DNA of 64,000 bases from positions 2,481,001-2,545,000 of the forward strand of contig CM056559.1 of the NCBI GenBank assembly GCA_029721515.1, written 5' to 3'. This DNA comes from Synanceia verrucosa. Taxonomy: Eukaryota > Chordata > Actinopteri > Perciformes > Synanceiidae. The notes below the pieces were generated by a model. The model did not search any database. It worked only from the letters and a program-made list of their open reading frames with translations, and was not told where the DNA came from. A program made the position numbers and the translations under genes. Below are positions 1-12,329 of the stretch, piece by piece (position 1 is the stretch's first letter; every line of letters starts with the position of its first letter).

Positions 1-114
1 CAACACACAGCTGCAGCCACATCATGACACGAAACACCAAAGTGTGACACTTTACTCACTGAAATGTTAAAAGTCTTCCCTCCTGTCTGCTTGTCCTCTT
101 CTCTCCCAGCTGGC

Positions 115-270
115 TGATCGTGGTGCCCGCCGTAGTGGCTCTCCCTCCCGGACCCAAACGGCGGAATGGCAGCGGTGCTGCGAATATCAAGTCTGGGTCC
201 TCGTCTCCGTCGCTCTATGAGGCTAACCAGCCTAAACAGTACATCCTCAAGTGGAAAAATAGCAACAAAT
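115..270 (+). CDS. Partial terminal coding exon of an unidentified gene
   Basis: A strong acceptor (long pyrimidine tract ending CTCCCAG at 97-109) precedes an open frame that starts in phase 2 and ends with TAG at 268-270. The frame reads WLIVVPAVVALPPGPKRRNG at first, then a Ser/Gly-rich stretch, and ends YILKWKNSNK. Third codon positions are mostly G or C, unlike the surrounding DNA. A short hydrophobic start followed by a basic, Ser-rich tail would fit the C-terminal tail of a membrane protein, but I do not recognise the family. The rest of the gene would lie to the left of the window. A competing frame from the same acceptor (LADRGARRSG...) also stays open to about 220, so both exon and frame are inference. 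Confidence 0.35.
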
Positions 271-1460
271 AGACATTTTTTCTCTCGGTGTGCAGGGATT
301 TCCCCTTCGAGTTAAAGGCAACCTTTTGCTCCACTTCAGGGAGCGTTGTGCTCGGTGCTGTGCGTCGTGGTGTCCGGAGCTCTGGTTCCGTCTCCTCTGT
401 CAGCCTCCACCGCTGCAGCCGGCTGAGGCTCTCTCTCTGCGGCGCAGCATCCCGTCTCACTGAGCTGCGAAAAAAAAAGAAAGAGGTGGCCCTCGGTTAG
501 TTGTAAAGAAGGAGTGGCATGGCAGCAGTTTCTGGCAGTGTGTCTGTTTATTAGCAGGCAAAGTTGGTTTAATCAATGGAGTAAAAACAAAATTACCTTT
601 AACGCCCTTCCTCAAATCTCCGCTATTGACGGTGAAACCAATTTTGACCCAAAATGGAGGCTACCTAAACACGGCTAAAAGTGTTTTAACGTCATTAAAT
701 GCCTCACCTACAGAGCTTCTTCGGAAGTTAACGTTATGTTTCTCCTTGTTTTTAATCTATATTTTCATCATTATTTAATGACCAAAATCACTTGTTTAGT
801 AAACGTAGAACTTTTCAAATTTAACAACAGAAAGTAGAGTTGGTTTCCCTGGCCCTATCTTACCGAAATGTTAGCTTGTAACCTGCTAGCTAACAGTTAA
901 CATTAGCTAATCAAATAGATGATATACCCTGTTCTGGACCCAGACTGGATTAATGTGTTTAGTTTCAATGTGAGCCAGCATTAGCTTAAGCAAATACTCT
1001 AATATAAAACATCTAATACAATACTGCCGAATTTAAATACCTTGTTCGGCGTCCTGCGCAGCCTCAAAACGGGCGCTCATTTGTTCCTACCTTTTGGAGT
1101 TGCACTTGAACGCAACGCTGTATATCCTCCGATGGTGTAAGACGGTTGGCTAAAAGCGCTGTCACTCAATTCTCTGATTTCTCATTGGTTGAAACTGTAA
1201 ACAAGCCGCCCCCTTCCCTCATGTGCTAGCTGTGCCACCTCGTTAACGGAATGTTAGCATGCTGAAAAGACAGACCTCAGTCAATGCCTAATGGTCAAAA
1301 TAGCACACATTCGTCAGCAAAAGTAGAAAAGACGATTTGCATGCGTATTGTACACTTCGTCGCTGTGATGTGGACGTTAGCACACAACGAAAGACGGCCA
1401 CTGAAAGGCTAGCACGGAGCAACAGACAGGCCGCAGGCACCTCCTCCCTCCGGTTGTTTT
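271..1460. promoter_or_regulatory. 3' UTR-like and CpG-containing promoter-like stretch
   Basis: After the putative stop at 270 there is no clear coding sequence. An ATTAAA near 693 could be a variant poly(A) signal. Parts of 340-440 and 1040-1450 are richer in CpG than most of the window. An inverted CCAAT box (CATTGGTT) lies near 1183-1190. This could be an unmethylated promoter area, but no first exon could be fixed on either strand. Confidence 0.25.
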
Positions 1461-4400
1461 TTCAGGAACAGCATGGCCTGAAGATGACAAGGTATCAGCT
1501 GCAGAAGTTTATCATGCAAGCATCACCAGTCATGAACATAGAATCACTGTATCATGATACCATCGTTATCATGTACAAAATTGTATTGTATTGTCATGGG
1601 GAGTACACCAGATTTGTGTTGCTATTTTTTTGATGTTGTGGAAATGGCCACCCTAATGCTAACTGCTAAATACGGAAGCCCTGAGAGGCCATGGTTTATC
1701 TTTTTTTTTAAACACCGTTTTCTAGTTATAACAAAATACTTTGCTCATTTTCTCGAGATAACAACAACAAACAAGCTTTGTTATCTCAAGATAATGAGAA
1801 AAATAAGTCGTTACCATGAGAAAGCTGTCAAAACGCATAGTATTCTAGACTACATCATGTTGGATAGTTTAAGTAAAACCATTCCCATTACGACCATCAA
1901 CTCCTACAAAATAAAACAGTGTAAATAATAGGTAGGTATTGTGACCATCAGAGTGCGCTGCACAACTTGTTTTCCTGCCATTATTTACTACATTTTATCA
2001 GATTACCACTAAGTGACTTTTATTGATAAAATACTGACAGTTAAGACTTAACTGCCTTACCCAAGGAGTTTTTGACAATCCTCCCTTGACATTAAACAAT
2101 GGCGGTCAAGATAAAAAAGGTTTAGTGGTTTTCTCTTAACCCAATGCAGCACAAAAAAACTAATTTTACCTTATCAAAACCATTTCATTACCATGCATTT
2201 ACAAATTTTGTTTGGTCTTGTGCATTCAAAGGATATTATAAAGTGTCTGTGTGTCATGCAGCAGCCCTTTAAACAGAACAGTAATGGTACTAGACTGGAG
2301 AGTATGGATTAGTTCCCTCTGTTTCATGTATCAGTTACATAGCTCATATTGCCACCCTCTGCTGTGAGTATTTGACTGACAATATGGAGCTAACAGCCTA
2401 TCGCTATCCTCCATCATTAATTAAACAGTACCCATGACTGAGTGCTCTTCCTGTTGCACAATTGATCCATTCCAGTGCTTGTAGCTCTTATCAGCTCTTA
2501 GATGCCATCTTTTTAAAAGCACTATCTTAAGCAGCCTTTTTGCAGCTGTGCTTGTTGCCGCTGATATTATTTAGAGAGCTTTGCTTATAGTATAAAACAT
2601 ATTTCAGAGGACAGGGATATTATTTCCCATGCTTGTTACCTTTAACTTAGTAGTTTTGGGCTGAATAATGTTTTCGATTCAAAAGATGGTGTATTAAATT
2701 TATCTTGCACTTTGAAACTACACAGCAGTGAAACTGTTCAGTCAGTGTTGTTGTTTTGGTGAATATACTGTATGCTGTTCAATTATCTTGAATGCAGTCG
2801 CTTCTGTTCAGTAGTCAGTCGTTGTCATCACAAAACAAGCAGACAAAATGAGACTAATAAAGCTCAGCGAAAGGCGGTTCTGTCGAACGCTTTATGTGGG
2901 GCATGTAGTGAGGCTTTACAAAGTGAAAAGAACAACAGCTTTTCATTCAGGGACCAGAGTCATCTTGCAGGTCCACCTACTGAAGGTGCAAATGAGATAA
3001 GGAGAGTGTAATTAAACCAAAGATAAGCCAGAAACATGCACCCTAAAGCCACACTAAAAGCACACTAATAACATGAATTTGTTTACCTGCCAACAGGAAC
3101 AAGATGGGAAGCCTGCTCGCATTTCAAAGTCCACTTCCTGCAAATTTCTGGAGTACAGTGCAGACTTCAGACTGCCATTGGGACACCTGAGAGCATGACA
3201 TATTCTGCACCTGAATGGTATGTAAACTGCAGAGTGCAAAGTTGAGTTAAGGATGCATTTGGACCAAACTTTACAAAGTTCCCACGCTGATTTTACAAAA
3301 CTTCAAACAGAATTTTCATGTGCAACGTAATTACAGTCAGAGGCAATAGGAAAGCATCAGCTTTCACCACTGATGCTCACTAAAGCTGTCCTCAGAAAAT
3401 GACAACATGTTGTTGGCACTGAGAACACAGCAGTCACATATAATTAGAGAGGTGGTGCTCTACTTAAGGAAAATTGTTAGAAATTAGCGCCTGACAACAC
3501 ATGACAAGCGTTGACGTGACGAGCAGAGTGGCAGGATGCAGGACTTTCCCAACTGTTCGACAAACTTTATAAGACAATCGACGGATAAAATCTGTCAGGT
3601 GCTGACAGAATGGAGGAAACTAACCTCAAGCAGCCAATTATGTACAGTAAATGTTACGTGGACATGCCAGACAAAGGCCAAGCGTGTGAAGCTGCTTGAA
3701 TAGTGGACTTGAATGGTGTATTTTTGGCACTGGGTTTAAATTACTCTCTTTATAATTAAGATACAAGCTAAGTGTTCTGACAGCAGCCAGTCCTGACTTC
3801 CTGGGTCTTATAGGAATCAGCAGAAGGCCTGGAACACCTGTCTGATCAGTCATACCGCTTGGCAGAACCTGTCCTTTACATAATCTTCCTTCACTCAAGT
3901 CTGTCTTTTTCTCTGTCAGCGCAGGGATGAACACTTTCACACTTCTAACGATGTGAGTATCTGACATCTGCGGTTTGCAAGGTGATGTGTGATGTTGTAG
4001 CCCACTGAATCCTGATTTTCCAAGAAAAGGCAAAGGAGATGGCGGTCCTCAGCTTTTGAGCAAACACAGCACTATCCAAGAACAAAACGTCTTAATTTAT
4101 CTTCATTACACTCCCAGAGAGCTGCGTTGTGCTACACTGCTCTCTACTTCACTACTGCGCACCGTGCTTCTGAACCAGACAGTGCAGCATATATTCCTGG
4201 TGCAACCTAATGAAATACATGTTTAAATATTATACTGTTCTGTTGTAAGGCTCAGGTAGAAAGTCACTTTCACTTCACGGTCTCCCTCTGTATAAACATC
4301 AGGACAGCATAAAGGTTTCCCAGTACAGATGGTGGGTTGCATTAACATGCTTAGCAAATTTAAGCAATTTATATTTATTGCTCAGCAGATGCTGACTATA

Positions 4401-4790
4401 TAGAGGTGGTAAATTATAATTTGGTTGGTAGACTGATTCTTTTCATTATTGGCAACACCAACATCTGCTGGGTAGAGTGCTTATGCAAGTGGCGACATGG
4501 ATTCTTTACTGAGGGATGAAATTTAAAGCAAGTAGGGGACGGAGAGTGAACAACAGAAGTCACCGTGTGGATTAATTAAAATGTTTTATTTTACCAGGAA
4601 GCCTTTAGTACAGCGCTCCAACACATGTAGCATGAGAATATTCTCCACTCGAGGTCAATTTACTTGCTTATCTGTGAACATTTAACTATTTACAGTGTTC
4701 ATGGTCCCTACAAACCATTCAACACAGAGATCATGACATCTGAGAGTGATGCTTGACATCATCATGACATCACAGTTTCTGCAGCCGAGA
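1460..4790. other. Non-coding stretch without recognised gene
   Basis: Short open frames here have AT-rich composition, no family resemblance and no splice support. Apart from the hairpin at 1744-1798 and a TTTATTTTACCAGGAAG retroelement-tail-like string near 4583, I see nothing to annotate. Confidence 0.5.
1744..1798. repeat. Inverted repeat (hairpin) with TTATCTC core
   Basis: The 21 bases at 1744-1764 (CTCATTTTCTCGAGATAACAA) pair with 1778-1798 on the other strand with two mismatches, leaving a 13-nt loop. The TTATCTC(A/G)AGATAA core resembles ends of short palindromic fish DNA transposons, but the family is not assigned. Confidence 0.5.
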
Positions 4791-4794
4791 AGGA

Positions 4795-5305
4795 GAGTCA
4801 TGGGTGGAGACAAGCTACGCCTTTGAGGTGGAAAAGGGCAGTCGCGGTGATTTGATCGACGTGGTGTTCGAGGGAGAGTGGAGTGGAGTTATTGATGGGA
4901 GGCAGACATTGTGGGTGGCTGCTGTGAGGGATATGAGACCTATGATGATCATGTCTAATTTATCACAGTGGAGTTTGAGGAAGTTGGCTTGCATCCATGA
5001 TTTAATTTCAGCGAGGCGGTCGGTCGGTCAGGGTGGAGTGTGCGGCAGTGGTGATGGATTTAGTGGAAATGTAGAGATGGACGTCGTCGGCGTAGCAGTG
5101 GGAGTGGAGGCCATGGAGGCGTTTAGGGCAAGCAACCAGAGGACCAAGCAGTGAAGCCAGGAGGACGCCCTGGGAAAAGAGGAAAAGAGGAGCAGCTCTT
5201 GATGTTGAGAAACTGCTGTCTGATTGTGAGGTTTGACCTGAGGGGAGGGCAGTGACGGTGGCGATTCAAGGCGTGGTTGATGGTGTCGTTGTGTCTGTGC
5301 TGCAT
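4795..5305 (-). pseudogene. Decayed L2-like LINE reverse transcriptase fragment
   Basis: Read on the minus strand this gives reverse-transcriptase palm-domain pieces. A damaged GVPQGSVLGPLLF-type segment is encoded near 5120-5170. The catalytic YADD box is encoded at 5094-5083, followed by VHLYIS. Further on, LAEIKSWMQANFLKLHCDK, typical of L2/Maui-type fish LINEs, lies near 5010-4930. The pieces are in different frames and contain stops, so at least two frameshifts are present and the element cannot be active. The plus-strand open frame over 4804-5154 is the antisense shadow of this relic. Confidence 0.75.
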
Positions 5306-5379
5306 TGTGAGCGCAGACTGACTTGAAATGGTTGGAACAGGTCAGTGGAGATGTGGTGGGTTTATTATATTATCTAAAG

Positions 5380-5626
5380 TTACCCCCGCCGCCAAGGAGG
5401 TTTTCACCGGGGCTTGTTTGTTTGTCGCTTTGCAAAGTAACTCAAAAAGTTATGGACGGTTTTTGAGGAAATTTTCAACAATGGCCGAAAGTTTTAGGTT
5501 AAGTTTTAAGTTAGGCCACTTCTGACCAACCCTGAAAATTTCGTCAAAACCCGTCCACAACTTGTTGAGTTATTTTGCAAACCAACAAACAAACAAACAA
5601 AAACATAACCTCCTTGGTGGAGGTAA
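5380..5626. repeat. Fold-back (palindromic) DNA element, copy 1
   Basis: It starts TTACCCCCGCCGCCAAGGAGG and ends CCTCCTTGGTGGAGGTAA, which are inverted copies. The inner halves are also inverted copies of each other: a GTTTGTTTGTCG... TTTGCAAAGTAACTCAAAAAG arm on the left against TTGAGTTATTTTGCAAACCAAC on the right. The whole 247-bp unit can therefore fold into one long hairpin. It has no coding capacity. It is likely a non-autonomous DNA transposon; a second copy is at 12025-12326. Confidence 0.8.
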
Positions 5627-6057
5627 ATATGTTTACATTGCTCTCTGGCATACACTGCTCACTCTAAGAAAAGTATTTTTTTTTATAATTTATTGCAATA
5701 TTTTACAATCCATGTACTCTGAACAGAACAAATAAAGAAGACAAACAGTGATCTGTTCACACACACAAAATAGCAATAATTATAATTCAGTTCGATGGAC
5801 ATGCACGGTGCACCAGTGATGAGAACTGCTTTAATTTAGGACAGAACAAGAAGTTTGTCTTTTGGACAGGTTGGGGAAAAAGAGGGGTATTAAAAGAAAT
5901 AATAATCAAAAAAATAAATTATGAATATATGGAATGCATATAGAAAGTCACATTTAATTGCCTTTGGTTCAGCAGTGGGTGACACTAATATAACTTAAAC
6001 CTAAATGGCTTAAAGCATCGGTAATCAATGTTCTTATTTGAACAACGGGCCAAATTA

Positions 6058-6600
6058 AAGCTGCAACTAACGATTACCTTCAGAGTTAATTAACCAAGCA
6101 GCTACTTTATGGATCAATTGATTAGTTGTTTGGTCTATACTGTCATAATAATTTTATATTTATATTATAATTTTAATAATTCTGACCACACTACACCCCT
6201 GAACCTCAACACTGCTTCACCACTCTACATCTAATCTGTAAGTATGTACTAAATGTATGTTTTACATATATTATATATAGTTATATATACATGCTATATA
6301 TTATAAATATATCTAAAAATGTGCAATTTAATTTCTGCAAATGTGCAATAACTTTTAGGAGCAATAACTGTCTTACTACTGTAAATATTAGTTTATTTTC
6401 TTACAAACTTCTTTTCTATTTTGTATTTTTTTAAGCTTGTCTATTTTTTAACATTTGACTGAGCACCAATTTCATGTTAGGCACATGACAATAAGGGCTT
6501 TTGATTGATTTCATTGATTTTGTTAAAACAGAAGTTGAAGATATAAAATATTGACTAATTGACTGATCGATTATCAGTGTAGCTAGAGGGCCAGCTGCAG
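6058..6600. repeat. GCTGCAAC-type dispersed element split by a LINE 3' tail
   Basis: The left part (6058-6160) reads AAGCTGCAACTAACGATTACC and continues to TTAGTTGTTTGGTCTATA. The right part (about 6535-6600) has ATTGACTAATTGACTGATCGATTATC and ends near GCCAGCTGCAG. I recognise this pattern as a very common teleost repeat with GAGCTGCAAC-type inverted ends. The middle (about 6170-6520) does not belong to it and looks like an AT-rich retroelement 3' UTR with ACATGACAATAA near its end, so this is probably a nested insertion. Confidence 0.5.
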
Positions 6601-6649
6601 CATCCCTCAACCTTTTGTTCACTTTTAAAGGAATAACATTAAAATGTTT

Positions 6650-7035
6650 AATGTTTCAGTGCCAGCCGTTTTATATTCTAGTGTTTTTGACTATTTGGAG
6701 TCATATTTCCAGACCCACAGAATATTTTGTACTATGTCTCTGAAAACACTGAATAGCTCAAATGAAAGAAGAGACTCTCTATTTCATCATAAAAAAATGT
6801 TTGTTTTTACCTTGTTCCATTCTTGTTTTATCAGAGGTAGAGTAGAGGACACTTTTACCAAAATCACCACTTTTTGTCCAGATTCTGTTTGTTTTGTTCT
6901 CTAATCTCGATCGTCTCCACTTCCTGTTTTGATCTCTGTGGTGTATGCTGTCTCTTTATGCTCTGACTACATCTCCCAGAAGCCCCAACATTACTCACAG
7001 GCTGTGGGAGAGCGCAATTGGCGACCTGAGAATCA
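6650..7035 (+). mobile_element. piggyBac-like MITE, copy 1 (orientation A)
   Basis: Shares the full internal sequence with the other copies: AGACCCACAGAATATTTTGTAC, TTTCATCATaAAAAAATG, CTTGTTCCATTCTTGTTTTATC, CTCGATCGTCTCCACTTCC and CTACATCTCCCAGAAGCCCC. The left TIR is decayed to TTTCAGTGCCAGC and the right end is lost after GAGAGCGCAATTGGCGACC. No transposase. The ACTACATCTCCCAGAAG motif lies at 6966-6984. Confidence 0.8.
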
Positions 7036-7039
7036 AATA

Positions 7040-10000
7040 AGCTTCTTGTTTGGCTCCTCTGTCTCCTCACTAAAACGTTGTTGAAGGCGTCCAGCTGCCT
7101 CAGCGACCCGTCGATCCACCTGCAGAGAGCTGAAGATTGTCTGCTGCCTCCCTGCAGAAATACAGAGTGCGTTTGTCAGCTTGTGCCAGCAGAACGCTTG
7201 TATCTGAAATGGGCCCCATCAGAATCATCTAGTGGAGATAGTCACTCTGGTGCTGGCTGTGCTGCTGAAATAACACACTCCGACTCCATTCAGCTGTGAT
7301 TGGAAATAACAATCATAATTACCACGGCGTAATCATATCCCTCAGCAAAACTGTCACCAGAGAAATACCATTACTCTAATGTCATAACAAATCAGCTGGT
7401 TTCAAGAACACAAGCTGAAAGGAGAAGAGGGAGGGGAGGTTGGACTCTATAATTGGAAAGGTTCAGTATCATGTATCATGTAATTTCAAGCTGTTCTGAA
7501 AAAAAAGCTGTGTCAGAATCCCGTCTGGAGTTGGGTTTATGCCATAGTAGGTTGGAAGATACTTGTTTTGTGTCTACATCTCAATAAATTCATACTTCCA
7601 GTCGCTCACAATCCCACCACTGTCAAAAAAACCTCCATAGAGGAGTGAAGTTGAAGAAGAAGAGTGTCCATCGAGGCTGACTCTCACCCTCTGTCTATAC
7701 TCTTTCTCGGGGAGGATTCCTCATCTCTCATGTGGTGGACCATTTGTCCTGGAGTAATTCATTACCTGTTCACTCAGTGGTGACAACACCTCAATTCCAT
7801 CTGGCTCTACTGTCTCCTGGGGCCTCGCTAGCCCCAGAATAACAAGGACAGCCACCAGGAAACATATTTGCTCACCTATTACCTTAGTAACTATGTAATG
7901 ATTGATTCCTTGTTGGATTATCCATGTGTCACAGCGCAGCCAAGAGCCTCTTTAATGAGAGAGGCAGCACTCATTCCACCTGTGACTCCGCTCCGGATCG
8001 CAGATGATAAACCGAGCACATACCAAAGAATATGTGACAGCCGCCGTCGAGGTCGAGTGATAGGCAGTGTTTCGCAGAGACAACGAGTATATTATGAGTC
8101 AGCTGGTGCAAAATTGGTTCTGTGCCGAGAGCCTGAATGATGAAAATTGAGTCCTTACAGAGAGGAAAAAATCATATTCCACTTGGCCATCATTTAGTTA
8201 ACTGACCAATTTCACCCAGGGGACAAAGAAAAACACACAAACAAGTAGAATAATTGGTGCTTTGAAATGACTCGTCCTCATCTAAATGGAGCTGCATTCA
8301 TTCAGTTTTATAATTTCACACCAAATGACAAGGATTCCTCCAAAGGCCGTAATGTTTCCATCGTGCACGATCAATAACAAACCCAAGGGCAGATGTTTAA
8401 CAGCGCTGTCACAACCCGATAGAAGAGGCCACCTCACGAGGCTGCAAACAGCCATGGCGTTGCTTCAGAGGCCAGCAGCTGTGTCTGACAGCTGGACACG
8501 TTGTCCTCCTTTCCCCCCACAGGAAGCTCAGGAAAGGCGTTCCCTATCCCGGAGCGACGCTTTGAATCCATGTTTGATCTCAGTGATATCTCACAGAGAA
8601 ATTGCAAGGTGTGACGCTTCCTACGGCGCCGATCGCTTCACATTTAGCTAACATCTTAGGTGCGTAACTGATGCTTTCATCTCGTGTGATTTTCAGCGGA
8701 TTTAACAGTGGAATAAGCTCCTGATTGCAAATATGAAAATCATTGCTTTAGAAATGAAGTGGGGTGCAAGCTTCGGGGATTCATTCAGGAGCCAAATTTT
8801 GGATTATATGATTGTTCCAGAGTGTCTATCGATCTATCTGCTGTTACCATGGTTTTTTTGCCGTCTACAAGGCATCATTAGGATTTGAATTTGCCTTGCC
8901 TCCACCCCCACATCTCCCAGTCTTTTACTCTTAGGATCATTCATCTGGGATGTGTTCCAGCTCGGCTAAAATTGATTAATAGTGGCTTTAATTCCACAGA
9001 ATGCTGACTGCAGACTCGGCTGTGTGTCTTGAAACATGCTCCTTCTAGTCTCATCATCACAATGTGTGTTTTGGAGAAGTTAATGAATAAGTCATTAGGA
9101 GGTGACGATGACTGATGTGTTCGAAACAAACAAGCTTCCATCGGTTGCCGCCAGAAGCAGAAAGGATGCCAGACAAACTGCAGGTGAACCATCTGTAGAA
9201 TTAAGCGTTCATCCCTCACATGAACAATGTCTTCTTCATGACAGACTATTCATTAGGAGGTCTGCTCTTTAAGGTGAGCAGAGTGCAAACTTAACTAATA
9301 GATATCATCATGAAATCACTTGATTACTGACATTAAGACATTTATTTTGTGTATTTCTAAAAATAGATGTTTGAATATGCAAATAATGGAAATCAGCTCA
9401 CCAAATATGAGTTTGCATATATACCCAGACAAGAAATCTGCAACACTGGATTTTGAATGTCACTTTAAATCACTGTTAAACCTAGTATTTTTTTTTTCAC
9501 CAGATAGCCTGATGCACCACTGTGCTGCCCTTTTTATCACTTCATAAATCAGAAAATACTGTCAACAGCTGTTAAAAAATACAATTTGGGCATGTTTTTA
9601 GGAAAACAAATAATATATGAATCAGGCTATGAATGATCTATGATATATGAACAAATGCCTCAAAACATTGCAGGAATAAAAATGGAAAGTTTGGTTGATG
9701 AAGAGCTGCCAAAATGGAGAAAAGAGCCTTTAAAGATATGGATTATCCCCGTTCATAGATACACTACACACACTAAAGGAGCTGATTGTTTACATTAGAA
9801 CAATTATTTAGTGCTGCAAGTTTTCTGAAAGGTTTAAATATGCAAATTTGGCTTTATTTCGCAGTATTTGGATGTTTTTTCTCCACTGTAGTCTGAAAGA
9901 AGACTATGGAAGGCAAACAGCTCAAAACTTCAAAACTGAGTATCTTTTGGGATTCCTCATGGGAAGACGTCAGTGTGGTGTTATGCTTACCAGAATTTCA

Positions 10001-11185
10001 AACCCTTCAAGACTTTATGATTAGCACTCTGATCCAAAGAAAACATGTTTCATGACTGATTGGAGTGGTTGCCGTAATCAGCTCTTAACATATAAAAGGC
10101 TGAAGGTTGTGCTGCTCGCTCTGTTGACTAAAGGGCATACAAGCAGGGTTTCCTCCTGCAGCTTTATGCTTGGCATCACGGAAAAGGTTCAGAAAAAGCA
10201 CTTAGATGATGAGAGGCTCCAACCTTTGCTAATGAAATTCTCTCAGTGGTTTGCAGCTCTTCGGGTCAGGGTGGTACAGTAAGGAGAACAGACACACTTT
10301 ATCACCCCAATCTCCGAAGTTTAGATCTGACTCTGGATCAGGTCACATGTTGCCCGAGGCTCATCGAGCTGCAGACTGTCAGACAAAGAGGAAACGAAAG
10401 AGACACAGCAGCATGTATGAAAACACGTTTTACATTCAGTGTCATTCTGCGCGATTTGCTGCTGCATTTGTCTATTAAAAAAGACAAATCTGTGATTTAG
10501 AATACCCACCAGACAGAAGGGGATGTGAAAACCTTCTAGAAACACCTCTTATTGTTGCAAACTCAACACTGTGCCCTCCCCAGGCTATAATACAGCAGCG
10601 AAAGGTAATAAGCTGCTCTAAAGACGAGAATTCATGCAGAGACAAGCTGTTGGAACAGCTCTAAGTTGCTTTGCACCCAACCCTTCAGCAAAACAATTTC
10701 AAATGAAGAAGTGCTGTGTAAAACATAAACTCATATAATTCCAGCCTGCTTTTAAAGTGCCTTATAAAAAAAGAAGCAGGGAAGTTGTGGAGGAGAGCGC
10801 TGCAGTCATTACACATGATTATGTTAAAGCTGGGTGATGCAGGCTCAACATAAGGACTGTAAAGGTTGTTGTTCGCGATCCCCAAACAAATTCTTTCAAC
10901 ACAAACCGCCGTTGTGTCCTTTAAAATGGTTCCCTTGAGGCCCGAGTGCTAATATGAGCACAGACTGGGGTTGTACTGGACAGCCTCCAGATGCTGTGAG
11001 ATGTGCTTCACAAAAAGTGCTTGTTCACTGTTTCTAGACGAGTAAAGGTTTATTTATGGTGAGTCATGGTTTAATCAGTAGTGATAAGGATTAATGGGGG
11101 TGGTATTAGCATCCTTTTTTCAGAATTACATCTTGAATTTTAAATCTCTTAAAGGAAAACATGTAATGATAGAACATTACAGACA
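7040..11185. other. Non-coding stretch without recognised gene
   Basis: No exon, LINE domain or repeat family recognised. Open frames are short, overlap on both strands and lack codon bias. Confidence 0.5.
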
Positions 11186-11189
11186 TGTT

Positions 11190-11300
11190 TTAAAGAGGAC
11201 ATATGTTCATTTCCAGGTTCATGCTTTGGGTTCCTGCTGAAACATGAATATGATTTAATGGCTTGTCTTATTTCACAGTATGTGAATATAATATAATAAT
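11190..11300. repeat. Fragment of a TTTAAAGAGGACATAT-type dispersed repeat
   Basis: TTTTAAAGAGGACATATGTTCATTTCCAGGTTCATGCTTT followed by CTGCTGAAACATGA resembles a common fish repeat. A related fragment is at 61312-61385 (AAAGGAGACGTGTCGTGCTCATTTTCAGG). The family name is uncertain. Confidence 0.4.
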
Positions 11301-11587
11301 AATAATCTGAATATCCAAATACACCAAAAAAAAATCTTTAAGATGGCTAAAAACACACTACTCACTACTTAAAGCTTCATCATGTCAGAAGAAACATTTC
11401 CTGTTCCTGTCATTGCTTTGTGTGTTTATGAATCAGCTTTTATCAACCTAAATAGATTTATTTTCCATAAAGGAGTTGTTGAGTGGTATTTTATCTCCTC
11501 AGTAAATATCTACAGATCTCTGGCTTTCAGTGGCCTTTAATTGTCACCAATAAGGAAGCTGCATCTACTTCTGAATATAGAAGAATA

Positions 11588-11942
11588 GCTGGTGTCTTGT
11601 TCCAGCGTTTTTGTCCATTTTGAGTCATATTTCTAGAGCCACAGAATATTTTGTACTATGTCTCTGAAAACAGTGAATAGCTCAAATGAAAGAAGAGACT
11701 CTCTATTTCATCATGAAAAAAATGTTTGTTTTTACCTTGTTCCATTCTTGTTTTATCAGAGGTAGAGTAGAGGACACTTTCACCAAAATCACCACTTTTT
11801 GTCCAGATTCTGTTTGTTTTGCTCTCTAATCTCGATCGTCTCCACTTCCTGTTTTGATCTCTGTGGCATATATTAACTATTTGTGTCCCGACTACAAATC
11901 ACAGAAGCACAGAAATTACTGAAGGCTGCAGGAGACCTTTAA
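11588..11942 (+). mobile_element. piggyBac-like MITE, copy 2 (orientation A)
   Basis: Begins inside the left part of the element (CTTGTTCCAGCGTTTTTGTCC) and runs through the shared interior. It ends, degraded, at CTGCAGGAGACC. The motif that is ACTACATCTCCCAGAAG in other copies is changed here to ACTACAAATCACAGAAG (11891-11907). Both terminal repeats are missing. Confidence 0.75.
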
Positions 11943-12024
11943 CAGTGGAACTCGTGAATGGCAGAAAAGCACTCAGAGAGCGCAGACCTCCGCCAAGGTG
12001 GCGGCGGCGACTTTTTATTTAAAG

Positions 12025-12326
12025 TTACCCCCGCCGCTAAGGACGTTACGTTTTCACTGGGGCTTGTTTGTTTGTTTGTTTGTTGGTTTGTCGGTTTGCA
12101 AAATAACTCAAAAAGTTATGGACGGATTTTGATGAAATTTTCAGGGTTGTCAGAAGTGACCTAACTTAAAACTGATTAATTTTTGGTGGTGCCATTGAAT
12201 CGGATCCGATCACCTCCAAACCGACTAACTCTGAAAATTTTGTCAAAATCTGTCCACAACTTTTTGAGTTATTTTGCAAACCAACAAACAAACCTGGTGA
12301 AAATATAACCTCCTTGGCAGAGGTAA
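12025..12326. repeat. Fold-back (palindromic) DNA element, copy 2
   Basis: Same architecture as 5380-5626: TTACCCCCGCCGCTAAGG at the left, CCTCCTTGGCAGAGGTAA at the right. The arms are TTGCAAAATAACTCAAAAAG (left) and CTTTTTGAGTTATTTTGCAA (right), which are exact reverse complements. Consequently both strands encode the same accidental peptide (GLQNNSKS). The centre differs from copy 1. A further CCGCCAAGGTGGCGGCGGCG palindromic string lies just upstream (11990-12010). Confidence 0.8.
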
Positions 12327-12329
12327 ATA

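Noticed and set aside
215..460. 81-residue minus-strand frame near the left edge
   Set aside because: It ends in the antisense of the putative terminal exon and has no splice or domain support.
4804..5154. 116-residue plus-strand open frame
   Set aside because: It is the antisense of an L2-like reverse-transcriptase relic; the minus strand shows YADD and KSWMQANFLKL.
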